From positions 1 to 54,359 of the forward strand of contig QFPJ01000017.1 of assembly GCA_003241685.1 (NCBI GenBank): a stretch of DNA of 54,359 bases, written 5' to 3'. Of the stretch, positions 14,543 through 23,081 are shown one piece after another; positions within the stretch are counted from its first letter, which is position 1; each line of letters opens with the position of its first letter. Origin of the DNA: Sphingopyxis macrogoltabida (GTDB taxonomy: Bacteria > Pseudomonadota > Alphaproteobacteria > Sphingomonadales > Sphingomonadaceae). The notes under the pieces are model-generated. The model was not told the DNA's origin and made no database searches. It saw nothing but the letters and a program-made list of their open reading frames with translations. A program made the position numbers and the translations under genes.

Positions 14543-15552
14543 CGCATCACCGCGAGATAGCCGGGCGCGATCGTCATCGCTTCATGCTTGCCGGCGCGGC
14601 CGAGCGCGGCGTGCACTTGCGGCAGACGGTAGCAGGGCACGCCCATGAACAGATGATGTTCGGCGTGATAATTGACCCAATAGGGCGCGACGGTCGCCCG
14701 CGCGATCCAGCCAGCATGGGTGGTACGGGCATGGGTGAACGGGTCCTGGCTCCCGGTGGTCGTACACGCATGTTCGGCGATGTTGCGGATACGCAGATAA
14801 AGCTGAAAGGTCGTCGCCAGACCCGCCAGCCACAGCAGATAGGGTGTCCACCCATAGAGCAGCAGCGAGGCGGCGAGCAGCACCGCCTGAACGACCAGAA
14901 AGCGGCCGACGGCGCGCGTCACCGCAATCGTTCCCGCCAGATCGACCGTCGGTGACGTCATGCCGTCGTCGGATTGCTTGTTGAAGGGCGTGCCGGCCTT
15001 TGTCCCCGCGCCGCCGCTTGCTGGCTTTTCGCCGCGCAGCATCGCCTTCAGCCCGCGAAAGGCGAGGGTAAATTGCGCCGCGCGCTGTTTGAAAAAAGTC
15101 TGTCCCGTCACATCGCGCAGGATTTTGCGCCCCAGGCTGGCGCGCGTCGTCGGAAAGGGTTTCGACAGCGACAGGTCAGGGTCTTCCGGCTGCTGCGTGA
15201 ATTTGTGATGCTGAAGATGATAGGTGCGATAGGCGATCAGGTCGGATCCGACCGCCGCGCCCGACAGCCATTGGCCAAGGAAATTGTTGATGCGGCGATT
15301 GGGATGCAGCGCCCCATGCGCGGCGTCGTGCATCAGGATCGCGAGCCCGAGTTGGCGCCCGCCGACCAGAATGACCGCCAATAGCCACGCGAGCGGGCTT
15401 TGCGTCCATGCGGCGAGCGCGATGACGCCGATGCTGACGATCCACGCATGAGCGATCAGCCAGATGCCGCGCCACGACGACGGCCGGGTAATCGCCATCC
15501 ATTCGGTGCGGTCGAAAAAGCGGTCGGGCGGGAACAGGCGAACGGCAGGCAT
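14515..15552 (-). CDS. membrane fatty acid desaturase
   Basis: The product is 345 aa with about four to five hydrophobic segments. It has the three histidine boxes of membrane di-iron desaturases: HDAAHGA, HLQHHKF and HAEHHLF. An additional NIAEHA precedes the last box. These bind two irons and insert a double bond in acyl chains or a related lipid; regiospecificity cannot be read. Residues 180-200 form a hydrophilic loop rich in Gly, Lys and Ser between the second and third boxes. The gene is convergent with the RiPP operon and divergent from the GGDEF-EAL gene, with a 137-nt shared upstream region. Confidence 0.92.
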   Translation of the reverse strand: MPAVRLFPPDRFFDRTEWMAITRPSSWRGIWLIAHAWIVSIGVIALAAWTQSPLAWLLAVILVGGRQLGLAILMHDAAHGALHPNRRINNFLGQWLSGAAVGSDLIAYRTYHLQHHKFTQQPEDPDLSLSKPFPTTRASLGRKILRDVTGQTFFKQRAAQFTLAFRGLKAMLRGEKPASGGAGTKAGTPFNKQSDDGMTSPTVDLAGTIAVTRAVGRFLVVQAVLLAASLLLYGWTPYLLWLAGLATTFQLYLRIRNIAEHACTTTGSQDPFTHARTTHAGWIARATVAPYWVNYHAEHHLFMGVPCYRLPQVHAALGRAGKHEAMTIAPGYLAVMRQVTALPAA

Positions 15553-15689
15553 GGCATTCCTATAACAAGTTGCGAAGCGAAACCAAACCCCTTCCGTTTT
15601 GGCACAGCAATGGGGGATTTGAGCCAGCGTTCGGTAAGGATTTGGAAACCCCTTGGCGACAGAGGTTTAGCGCGATCCAGATAAGGGAA

Positions 15690-18353
15690 ATGGCGGAAAA
15701 TTTGGGGGGTGAACGCAAAGCCTTGCGGCCGCTGATGCGGGACGCTTCGACCGACGAATCCCTGCTCGATTCGCCGGAGTTCGTGACGCGCCTGCTGCGC
15801 GTGGCGCAGCTATGGCATTATGTGCTGATCGGCCGGGCGCTGGCCTTCTTCGTTCTCGCCTTCGTTCCCGGCGTCGCCGGCTTCTTCACCCGTCCGGCCG
15901 AATGGCTGGTCATGGCGGCCGGATTGAGCTGCGACGTGATGATCACCATCCTCGGGCAAATCGCCCGATCGCCGCAGCGCCGCCGCCGGATGCCGTCGCG
16001 CCCGCTGGCGATCGCCGTGCTGATGCTGATCGGATGGGGCAGTTTCCTGGGGTCGGCGGGCCTGTTCGCGGCACTGGCCACACCCGACGGCGGACCGCAT
16101 TTCGATGCCTTTGCCGCGATGCGCCTTGGCGCGATCCTGGTCGCCGCCTCGGCCGTGGCCAGCGTCCGTCCGGCCTTTTTCACCTTTGCCGGCGCGGTTG
16201 CCCTGGGCGGCGCGGTCGGCGTCGCGTCATGGCCTTTCGCGGTAACGGGGGTCGGATTCCTCGGCCTGCTGATCGTGATGATGCGCGAGGATATCCGGCA
16301 CCAGCGCCGCGTCACCCGTGCGGTCCGCAATGCGGTTGGCGAGCAGCAGCGGGCGCTGAACCTGGTGCGCGATTTCGAACGGGCGGGACGCGGCTGGTTC
16401 TGGGAAACCGATCGTCACGGCAATCTGGTCTATGTTTCGGCCACGATCGCGGCCAAATTGGGGGCGCCGCTGACCGAGATCGTCGGACGCCCCTTCACCG
16501 ACATCATCCGGCGGCGCATCGGCAACGACGAGAGCGAGGAACGGACGCTGGGGTTCAGCCTGTCGTCGCGCACGCCGTTCAAGGATCTGACCGTTCAGGC
16601 CGCGATCGCGGGCGAGGAACGATGGTGGTCGATATCGGGGCATCCGATCAGCAGCGCGCTGGGCAATTTCCAGGGCTTCCGCGGCAGCGGCACCGACCTG
16701 ACCGAAAAGAAACGGTCGGAGCGCGAGATCAACCAGCTGGCGCGCTATGACACGCTGACGGGTCTGGCCAATCGGTTGCACATCACGGATCTGCTCGAAC
16801 GGGCGCTGAAAACCCATGTCGGCCAGCCGCAGCCGTGCGCGCTCTTGCTGCTCGACCTCGACCGTTTCAAGGCGGTCAACGACACGATGGGGCATCCGGT
16901 CGGCGATCAGCTGCTGCAACAGGTGGCGGGGCGGTTGACGCAGATCATCGGCGACAAGGGGCAGGTCGGGCGGCTGGGCGGCGACGAATTCCAGATCGTG
17001 CTGCCGCAGATCGTGCAGCCCGAAAAGCTCGCCGGCATCGCGAACGCCATCATCCTGAGCTTGGCCAAGCCGTTTGCCATCGAGGGCGAGCAGGTGCGCG
17101 TCGGCTCGTCGATCGGCGTCGCGGTGTCGGAGGGGCCGGGCGTTCCGGCCTCCGCGCTCGTCCGCAACGCCGACCTCGCGCTCTATGCCGCCAAGGATGC
17201 GGGACGCGGCGTGTTCCGTTTCTATGCCGATGCGATGCACAATCAGGCGAGCGAACGGCGCGCGATCGAGGACGCGCTGCGCGATGCGCTGGCCCGCGAC
17301 GAGTTGAAGCTGCTCTACCAGCCGATCGTCGATGTCGCCGACGAACGGATCACGGGTTTCGAGGCGCTGATCCGCTGGCACCGCGAAGGGGAGGGGCATG
17401 TCAGCCCGGCGAAGTTCATTCCGATCGCCGAAGAATCGAACCTGATCATCCCGATCGGCGAATGGATCATCCGCACCGCCTGCGCGACGATCGCGCGGCT
17501 GGGCGGCGATTACCGCATCGCGGTGAACGTATCGCCGCGGCAGTTCGCGAACGAGAAGCTGCCCGCAACGATCCTGAGCGCGGTGTCGGCGGCGGGCATC
17601 CGTCCCGACCAGCTCGAGCTGGAAATCACCGAAGGGGTGTTCCTCGACGAAAGCCCCGAAACGCTGGCGATGTTCCAGAAGCTGAAGCGGACCGGCGTGC
17701 GACTGGCCCTCGACGATTTCGGTACCGGCTATTCCGCGCTCGGCTATTTGAAAAAGGCGCCGTTCGACAAGATCAAGATCGACCAGAGCTTCGTCCTGGG
17801 CGCCGCGGACCAGAACAGCATGAACGCGGCGATCATCTCTTCGATCGTCGGCCTGGCGAGCGCGCTGGACATGGAAACCACCGCCGAGGGGGTCGAGATG
17901 CACGACGATCTCGCGTTGATCCGGCGTCTGGGATGCAGCCATGTTCAAGGTTATATCTATGGCCGCCCGATGGATGCGGAGGAGGTCGTTGCGCTGGTCG
18001 GCGCGGGCGGCGGACGGGCCCAGCCGAACGGCTTCAAGAGCGCGCGCGAGCCGCGCCGCCGGATTTTCCGCGCGATCCGCGTGTCCAGCGGCGGGTTCGA
18101 CTATGAAGGGATCATCCGCAACCTGTCCTCGCGCGGCGCGCTGGTCGAAGGATTGTGGGACGTACCGACGGGCACAATGCTGACCCTGTCCTTCGGCACA
18201 GACTTCGCGGTGGACGCCGAGGTCCGCTGGGCCGCCGACAATCGCGTCGGCGTGCGGTTCGCCGCCGCAATCGACATCGACGATGTCATCGGCAATGCGA
18301 AGATGGAACGCCGCAGCGGCGGCCGGCGCCCGCGGATCGACCGCGCCGCCTGA
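15690..18353 (+). CDS. membrane PAS-GGDEF-EAL-PilZ cyclic-di-GMP protein
   Basis: The product is 887 aa. Several hydrophobic segments (about residues 45-225) form a membrane sensor part. A PAS-like domain (GRGWFWETDRHGNLVYVSA, about 233-345) precedes a GGDEF domain with canonical RLGGDEF (about 430) but no RxxD inhibitory site before it. The EAL domain has EAL near 558 and catalytic residues in NVSPRQF, ITEG, DDFGTGYSAL, KIDQ, AEGVE and VQGY, so it looks active as a phosphodiesterase. A C-terminal PilZ domain has RRIFR (about 789) and RNLSSRG. It could both make and degrade c-di-GMP and be tuned by its own PilZ. The start at 15690 is the first ATG in frame; a TTG at 15570 is less likely. Confidence 0.93.
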   Translation: MAENLGGERKALRPLMRDASTDESLLDSPEFVTRLLRVAQLWHYVLIGRALAFFVLAFVPGVAGFFTRPAEWLVMAAGLSCDVMITILGQIARSPQRRRRMPSRPLAIAVLMLIGWGSFLGSAGLFAALATPDGGPHFDAFAAMRLGAILVAASAVASVRPAFFTFAGAVALGGAVGVASWPFAVTGVGFLGLLIVMMREDIRHQRRVTRAVRNAVGEQQRALNLVRDFERAGRGWFWETDRHGNLVYVSATIAAKLGAPLTEIVGRPFTDIIRRRIGNDESEERTLGFSLSSRTPFKDLTVQAAIAGEERWWSISGHPISSALGNFQGFRGSGTDLTEKKRSEREINQLARYDTLTGLANRLHITDLLERALKTHVGQPQPCALLLLDLDRFKAVNDTMGHPVGDQLLQQVAGRLTQIIGDKGQVGRLGGDEFQIVLPQIVQPEKLAGIANAIILSLAKPFAIEGEQVRVGSSIGVAVSEGPGVPASALVRNADLALYAAKDAGRGVFRFYADAMHNQASERRAIEDALRDALARDELKLLYQPIVDVADERITGFEALIRWHREGEGHVSPAKFIPIAEESNLIIPIGEWIIRTACATIARLGGDYRIAVNVSPRQFANEKLPATILSAVSAAGIRPDQLELEITEGVFLDESPETLAMFQKLKRTGVRLALDDFGTGYSALGYLKKAPFDKIKIDQSFVLGAADQNSMNAAIISSIVGLASALDMETTAEGVEMHDDLALIRRLGCSHVQGYIYGRPMDAEEVVALVGAGGGRAQPNGFKSAREPRRRIFRAIRVSSGGFDYEGIIRNLSSRGALVEGLWDVPTGTMLTLSFGTDFAVDAEVRWAADNRVGVRFAAAIDIDDVIGNAKMERRSGGRRPRIDRAA

Positions 18354-18360
18354 GGCTTCC

Positions 18361-19638
18361 TCAATCGGCGATCCGCCCGCGCACCATTACCCAGCCGACC
18401 TTTTCGAGCGTGGTCACGTCGCTGAACGGGTCGCCGTCGACCGCGATCATGTCGGCGGAGAAACCCGGTGCGATCCGGCCGATCTCATCCGCCATCGACA
18501 GCGCCTTTGCGGCGACGCTGGTCGCGCTCGCCAGCGCCTCGCGCGGGGTCAGTCCCGCCTTGACGAGCAGGGCGAATTCGCCCGCGTTGCGGCCATGGTC
18601 GAACACTCCGGCGTCGGTGCCGAACGCGACCGGGACGCCCGATGCCTTGGCGCGCTGAACCGCCTTGCCGACCTCACCCAGCGTCATGCGGACCTTTTCT
18701 TCGACGGTGGGCGTATAGATGCCCTTGCCCAGCCGCTCGCGAACTCCTTCGAACGCCATCAGCGTCGGGACCAGATAGCTGCCCTTTGCCTTCATCACGC
18801 GGATCGCGGCGTCGTCGGCGAAGGTGCCATGGTCGATGGTGTCGATGCCGGCGGCGGCGGCGGCCTCGATTCCTCGGGCGCCATGGGCGTGCGCCATGAC
18901 TTTCAGGCCCAGCGAATGGGCGGTGTCGGCAATGCTCTGAAGCTCGGGCGAGGTGAAGTGTCCGTCGAGCCCGCGGCCCTGTTGCGACAGCACGCCCCCG
19001 GTCGCGGTGATTTTGATGACGTCGGCGCCCGCGCGAGACGCCTTGCGGACCTTCTCCGCGCATTCGGTCGCGCCGGTACAGGTGTAGCCGGTGGCGAGGG
19101 TGTCATGGATGTCTTCGCGAAAGCCCGTGACGTCGCCATGCCCGCCGACGATCGACAGCGCCGGACCCGCGGCGACGATGCGGGGCCCCTCGATGATGCC
19201 GCTGGCGGTTCCCCGGCGGAGCGAAAAGGCCGTATATTGCGCCGATCCCGCCTCGCGCACGGTGGTAAAGCCGGCGCGCAGGGTAATGGCGGCATTTTTG
19301 ACGCCGACGACGACGCCCCATTCGTCGGGATCGACGGCTTCGTTGCGAAAATCGCCGCCGGGATCGCCGGTCAGGTGAACATGCAGATCGATGAGGCCGG
19401 GGAGCAGGGTCTTTTCGCCCAGATCGACGACCTCGGCATCCTGCGGCGCTTCGGCGCGGCCGGCGGTGATCGCGGTGATCCGGTCGTCGGTGACGATGAC
19501 CGTCGCCGGACCCTGAACCGGCTTTTCCGCGTCGGTGATGATGCGCCCGGCATAGATGACGACTGTCTTCGCATCGGCCGCGATGGACGGTACGACGCAC
19601 GATGCCGCGGCGGCGGCCAACAAACCGAATTTTCGCAT
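18361..19638 (-). CDS. exported amidohydrolase (Xaa-Pro/imidazolonepropionase-like)
   Basis: The product is 425 aa. A signal peptide (MRKFGLLAAAAASCVVPSIAADA) predicts export. The amidohydrolase metal motifs are present: PGLIDLHVHL (HxH), the Lys in VIKITATGG, His in VMAHAHG, His in TIDHGTF and Asp in AFGTDAG. C-terminal GRIAPGFSADMIAVDGDP is the usual closing strand. Such proteins often act as periplasmic dipeptidases or cyclic amidases; the substrate is not evident. The ATG at 19638 is chosen for its signal peptide. It is tail-to-tail with the GGDEF-EAL gene with 7 nt between stops. Confidence 0.9.
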   Translation of the reverse strand: MRKFGLLAAAAASCVVPSIAADAKTVVIYAGRIITDAEKPVQGPATVIVTDDRITAITAGRAEAPQDAEVVDLGEKTLLPGLIDLHVHLTGDPGGDFRNEAVDPDEWGVVVGVKNAAITLRAGFTTVREAGSAQYTAFSLRRGTASGIIEGPRIVAAGPALSIVGGHGDVTGFREDIHDTLATGYTCTGATECAEKVRKASRAGADVIKITATGGVLSQQGRGLDGHFTSPELQSIADTAHSLGLKVMAHAHGARGIEAAAAAGIDTIDHGTFADDAAIRVMKAKGSYLVPTLMAFEGVRERLGKGIYTPTVEEKVRMTLGEVGKAVQRAKASGVPVAFGTDAGVFDHGRNAGEFALLVKAGLTPREALASATSVAAKALSMADEIGRIAPGFSADMIAVDGDPFSDVTTLEKVGWVMVRGRIAD

Positions 19639-19700
19639 GATCTTTCCCCTGACTTTGCGCCATGGTGACGCGCCGCGCGGGGGAGGGCAAGCGGATAAAG

Positions 19701-19728
19701 GAAGGGCCGGTGTCGCCACCGGCCCTTC
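19701..19728 (-). terminator. rho-independent-like terminator after the RcnB-like gene
   Basis: An 11-bp perfect stem, gaagggccggt (19701-19711) with accggcccttc (19718-19728), encloses a 6-nt loop. On the minus strand a short CCTTTATCC follows, so the T-run is weak. Its place, just after the minus-strand gene ending at 19757, fits a terminator. Confidence 0.65.
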
Positions 19729-19756
19729 GCGCATCTTCCGGTAACCGAAAGGAAAC

Positions 19757-20623
19757 TTACCAGAAGAAATCGTGGATCACGTCAACGACCTGGCCCGAAT
19801 AGACATCGACCAGCAAGGCGTCGTCATAATAGCGGACCCAGCGGTAATTGCCGTAGGCGGGCGGCAGGCGATAATAGCCGGGATCGTTGATCCAGTACCG
19901 CTGGCCATAGAAGAGCGACCCCAGCGTGAAGCCGATACTGAAGCGCGTATAGCTGCGGCCGCGATAGGGATTGTAATAGCGCGGCATGCGATAATAGTTG
20001 CGGTTCGAATGGCGGTAGCTGCGCCAGTCGTACCGGCGATCGCTGCGCCAGTCGCGATTCCAGTTGTTGCCGGGCCGTCCGTCGCGATAGCGGCGGTCGA
20101 CATAGCCGTTGCGGTTGCGGTCGTAGCGGCGATCGACGCGATTGTCATTGTTGCGATCCCAGCGGCGGTCGAGATTGCCGTTGCGATTGCGATCGTAGCG
20201 CCGGTCGACGACGCCATTGTTGTTGCGGTCCCACTGCCGGTCGACCTGACCGTTGCGGTTCCGGTCCCACCGGCGATCGGTGCGGCCGTCGCGGTTGCGG
20301 TCGTAGGTGCCGCGCTGCTGCTGCTGCGCCTGCTGACGCTGCGCGTCGCGCTGCTGTTGCCATTGCTGACGCTGGGCATTGCGCTGCTGATCGTTGCCGC
20401 GTTGCTGCCATTGCTGCTGGCGAGCCTCGCTGCGCTGCTGACGCTGGGCACCGCGGTCGCCGCTCCAGTTGCCGCGTCGGACTTCGGGGCCACGGGGCGC
20501 GCGGTCGCCGCGATCGCCACGCTGCGCGATCTGCGTTCGCTCCCCGGTCGCCTGGGCGGCGGCGGGCGCGATGGGGGTCAGGATCGTCGCGGCGATCAGC
20601 AACCCTCCGAACATCTTCTTCAT
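19757..20623 (-). CDS. RcnB-like periplasmic protein with tandem EF-hand-like loops
   Basis: The product is 288 aa. A signal peptide (MKKMFGGLLIAATILTPIAPAAAQ) is followed by a very Gln/Arg-rich stretch (about 45-105). Six tandem 12-residue repeats of the form DRNRNGxxDRRW/Y follow (108-179), then an Arg/Tyr-rich segment. The C-terminal domain contains YYRLPPAYGNYRWVRYYDDA and ends VVDVIHDFFW, matching the RcnB family. RcnB modulates nickel/cobalt handling in E. coli; most alphaproteobacterial members are uncharacterised envelope proteins. The repeats resemble calcium-loop DxNxNGxxD patterns, which is unusual. The start at 20623 follows a ggaga site and places the signal peptide first. Confidence 0.85.
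   Translation of the reverse strand: MKKMFGGLLIAATILTPIAPAAAQATGERTQIAQRGDRGDRAPRGPEVRRGNWSGDRGAQRQQRSEARQQQWQQRGNDQQRNAQRQQWQQQRDAQRQQAQQQQRGTYDRNRDGRTDRRWDRNRNGQVDRQWDRNNNGVVDRRYDRNRNGNLDRRWDRNNDNRVDRRYDRNRNGYVDRRYRDGRPGNNWNRDWRSDRRYDWRSYRHSNRNYYRMPRYYNPYRGRSYTRFSIGFTLGSLFYGQRYWINDPGYYRLPPAYGNYRWVRYYDDALLVDVYSGQVVDVIHDFFW
20087..20302 (-). repeat. six tandem 36-bp repeats encoding DRNxNGxxDRRx units
   Basis: The units are 12 codons long and run without spacers within the RcnB-like gene: DRNRDGRTDRRW, DRNRNGQVDRQW, DRNNNGVVDRRY, DRNRNGNLDRRW, DRNNDNRVDRRY, DRNRNGYVDRRY. Positions 1, 3, 5, 6 and 9 follow the acidic/Asn/Gly pattern of EF-hand or dockerin loops. The DNA is repetitive enough for copy number to vary by slippage. 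Confidence 0.85.
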
Positions 20624-20738
20624 TTCGCCAAGTCTCCGAACACAAGTCCCGATAAGCGGCAGGCACACCGCCGGGAAGATGAATCAAAGGTAAAGGAGGC
20701 GATATGATCGGCGCCTGAACCGGCCCGTTGGCTGAGGT

Positions 20739-21278
20739 TCAGCTTTTCGGACGCAGCGCGGGGACGGCGCGCGCGGCATCTTCCGGCCGGATACCGGGCG
20801 GCGGCGCGGCGGCGATCCTTTCCTCGCCGCGCAGGACGCGGCCCGCGCGGCGGATCGCGCCGCGAATGCGCGGATAGGTGCCGCAGCGGCAGATATTGGT
20901 GATCGCCGCGTCGATTTCGGCGTCGCTCGGGTTGCTGTTGGCCCGCAGCAGGGCGGCGGCGGCCATGATCATGCCCGACTGGCAGAAGCCGCATTGCGGC
21001 ACCTGGTCTGCGACCCATGCCTGCTGCACCGGATGGCTGCGGTCGCGCGCCAGCCCCTCGATCGTGGTCACGAAACGGCCCTCGCACTCGGCAATGGTGA
21101 CGAGGCAACTGCGAATCGCCTCGCCATCGATATCGACGGTGCAGGCGCCGCAGTCGCCGGTGCCGCAGCCATATTTGGTTCCGGTCAGGTTGGACGCGTC
21201 ACGCAGCGCCCAGAGCAGGGGCGTTTCGGGGTCCATGCGATATTCGACCGGGCGGTCGTTGACCGAGAATCGCGTCAT
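20739..21278 (-). CDS. 2Fe-2S subunit of a xanthine oxidase-family oxidoreductase (orphan)
   Basis: The product is 179 aa. It has the two cluster motifs of the small subunits of molybdenum hydroxylases: a plant-ferredoxin-type site with YGCGTGDCGACTV and a later RSC, and a C-terminal site with QCGFCQSGM and ICRCGTY. It would carry electrons from a molybdopterin subunit to an acceptor. No large subunit or FAD subunit is encoded on either side; the next gene is a class II aldolase, 27 nt away. The C-terminus carries an extra 25-residue Arg/Ala/Pro tail. It could serve a large subunit elsewhere. Confidence 0.9.
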   Translation of the reverse strand: MTRFSVNDRPVEYRMDPETPLLWALRDASNLTGTKYGCGTGDCGACTVDIDGEAIRSCLVTIAECEGRFVTTIEGLARDRSHPVQQAWVADQVPQCGFCQSGMIMAAAALLRANSNPSDAEIDAAITNICRCGTYPRIRGAIRRAGRVLRGEERIAAAPPPGIRPEDAARAVPALRPKS

Positions 21279-21305
21279 AGGGCCCCTGATAGCGGCCCGG
21301 CGCGA

Positions 21306-22070
21306 TTAGTCACGCCAACTCGTGTCGATCCGGTCGATCTTGCGCACCATCGCGTCGAATTCGGCGCGGCCCGCGCCGCCGGGAATCTGCGTCATGTACA
21401 GATCGCGCTGGTGCACCGCGATGACATCGTCGGGGACGAGTATCGGCTTGCCCATGCTCATCGTCGCAAGCTGAATTTCGCAGGCGCGCTGCAGCACCCA
21501 ATATTTGATGAACGCCTCGGGCAGCGTCTTACCCATTACGACCGGGCCGTGATTCTTCAGCATCAGAACGCGCTTGTTGTCCAGATTTTCGAGCAGGCGG
21601 ACGCCCTCTTCCTCGCGCACCGTGACGCCCTCGAAATCATGGTAGGCGAGCTGGCCGATGAAATTGCAGGCATAGAAATTCGTCGGTTGCAGACCGCCCT
21701 CGGCCGAACAGACGGCCATGGTCGCGGTCGTGTGCGTATGGATGATCGCATGCGCGTCGTCGAGTTCGCGGTGGAACAGGCTGTGCTGGACGAAGCCCGC
21801 CTTGTTGACGTGCCACGGATTGTCGGCGTCGACCTTGTTCCCGTCGATGTCGATCTTGATCAGGGTGGAGGCGGTCACTTCGCTGAAATGCATGCCGTAG
21901 GGGTTGATCAGATAGCTGCCGTCCTCGTCGGGCACCTTCACCGTGATATGGTTGAAGATCATCTCGTCCCAGCCCATCATCGCGAATATGCGGTAACAGG
22001 CGGCCAGTTCCTGCCGCGCCGTCCATTCGGCTTCGCTATATTTGCTGTTGCGCTTGAGCTGGGTTGCCAT
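21306..22070 (-). CDS. class II aldolase/adducin family protein
   Basis: The product is 254 aa of the class II aldolase/adducin fold. The zinc ligands are visible as IIHTHTTAT and, later, KNHGPVVMG. Related motifs are FNHITVKVPD, LINPYGMHFSEV and NKAGFVQHSLF. Members include sugar-phosphate aldolases and epimerases, and many members of this subgroup have no known substrate. The start has an SD-like GGGACAG eight bases upstream. It is followed on the same strand by the 2Fe-2S protein gene, and co-transcription is likely. Confidence 0.9.
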   Translation of the reverse strand: MATQLKRNSKYSEAEWTARQELAACYRIFAMMGWDEMIFNHITVKVPDEDGSYLINPYGMHFSEVTASTLIKIDIDGNKVDADNPWHVNKAGFVQHSLFHRELDDAHAIIHTHTTATMAVCSAEGGLQPTNFYACNFIGQLAYHDFEGVTVREEEGVRLLENLDNKRVLMLKNHGPVVMGKTLPEAFIKYWVLQRACEIQLATMSMGKPILVPDDVIAVHQRDLYMTQIPGGAGRAEFDAMVRKIDRIDTSWRD

Positions 22071-22346
22071 GGCCTCTGTCCCTTCGGTATCGGTTTCTTA
22101 CCGCTACCTATGCCACAGGCGGGTGGGCGGGCACAATCCCGGTCAGCTTGGGGGAACACGCGGTGTCGGCGGTGCGGCCCGCCGCCTTTGGGCTTGCAAT
22201 TCGGCGCGAATCCCTTTAGTTGACCGGTCATCGGAACGTCGCGCATTCGCGGCGCTCTTTTTATTGCCCGAATTTCGGCGATTTACGGCGGGCCGGCTCT
22301 ATCCGGCGGCGCAAATCGTTTTGACGAACAGGAGACGACACGGCGT

Positions 22347-22553
22347 ATGCAGATCATCGTTCGCGACAATAATGTCGACCAGGCCCTCCGCGCGCTCAAG
22401 AAGAAGCTGCAGCGGGAGGGCGTGTATCGCGAAATGAAGCTGCGCCGTCATTACGAGAAGCCGAGCGAAAAGCGCGCGCGCGAACGCGCCGCCGCCGTCC
22501 GCCGCGCCCGCAAGATGGAGCGCAAGCGGATGGAGCGCGACGGTATCAAGTAA
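22347..22553 (+). CDS. rpsU: 30S ribosomal protein S21
   Basis: The product is 68 aa. It shows the S21 N-terminus MQIIVRDNNVDQALRALKKK and a long, basic C-terminal helix. It sits near the anti-Shine-Dalgarno end of 16S rRNA and helps initiation. An aggagacg site lies 11 nt upstream. It stands alone in the region and is followed by a strong terminator 38 nt later. Confidence 0.98.
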   Translation: MQIIVRDNNVDQALRALKKKLQREGVYREMKLRRHYEKPSEKRARERAAAVRRARKMERKRMERDGIK

Positions 22554-22590
22554 GACCGTTTCCCGACTGGGATCCTGATTCGTGAAAAGG

Positions 22591-22619
22591 GCGCCGCGGC
22601 AACGCGGCGCCCTTTTTCG
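22591..22619 (+). terminator. intrinsic terminator of rpsU
   Basis: A 10-bp perfect stem, gggcgccgcg (22591-22600) with cgcggcgccc (22605-22614), and a gcaa tetraloop are followed by five T. This is a textbook rho-independent terminator 38 nt after the rpsU stop. Confidence 0.92.
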
Positions 22620-22679
22620 TTTGCGAGGAAATGGGGTGACGGACGGTGGGTGGCGAGCGGAGCGCGACATGTACAACAT

Positions 22680-22708
22680 CGTCACCCCGGACGTGATCCG
22701 GGATGACG
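22680..22708. repeat. REP-like palindrome (gtcacc-ccgga type)
   Basis: The arms cgtcaccccgga and tccgggatgacg flank a 5-nt centre; 11 of 12 pairs match. It is related to the arms of the inverted pair at 9364-9436. Confidence 0.75.
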
Positions 22709-22846
22709 TAGGGCTGGAATGGCCGCAAAGCAGCCCCTCCTATTCCATTCGCATCGAGCCCTTCGACTGCCTTGGCAGGTGCTCAGGATAGACTTCGGCC
22801 TTCGGCAGAAATCGAGATGCCCGTCGGGCTGGGCGTTACATCGATG

Positions 22847-22876
22847 GGTGTCTCGACTTCGCTCGACACGAACGGG
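22847..22876. repeat. tctcgacttcgctcgacacg-type dispersed repeat
   Basis: This 30-nt element contains the inverted half-sites gtgtctcg and cgacac around a ttcgc core. It is the same family as the two arms at 11658-11736. Confidence 0.7.
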
Positions 22877-22915
22877 CAGGGGAGTCCGAAAATGGCCGGT
22901 TGCGGAAGCTGACAT

Positions 22916-22937
22916 CCCCTCCCGCAAGCGGGAGGGG
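22916..22937. repeat. cccctcccgc-type perfect palindrome
   Basis: The 10-nt arms cccctcccgc (22916-22925) and gcgggagggg (22928-22937) are exact reverse complements separated by aa. This is a third repeat family in the same spacer. Confidence 0.75.
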
Positions 22938-23081
22938 AGGCGAACGTCCACTCATCGCCCCAAAGCCTACATCAGCACTGTCGTTCGAAGATAATTGCCT
23001 CTGGACCGTGCCGCGCCGCTCCGACTATAGGCGTGCGCGACATTCGCCTCCCGAAACGGGGGCAGGGGAAGGACAGCATCG

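Larger units (their letters stand above)
22620..23081. other. non-coding repeat-rich spacer
   Basis: These 460 bases between the rpsU terminator and the FKBP gene hold no convincing reading frame. They contain three unrelated palindromic repeat families (22680-22708, 22847-22876, 22916-22937). A degenerate partner of the second begins near 22745 (ttcgcatcgagcccttcgac). The FKBP promoter must lie in the last part, but no clear boxes are seen. Confidence 0.7.

Noticed and set aside
19772..20707. A 311-codon plus-strand frame, rich in Ala/Val/Ile, opposite the RcnB-like gene
   Set aside because: Its hydrophobic repeat pattern is the complement of the DRNRNG repeats. The minus strand has a signal peptide, ribosome site and RcnB domain.
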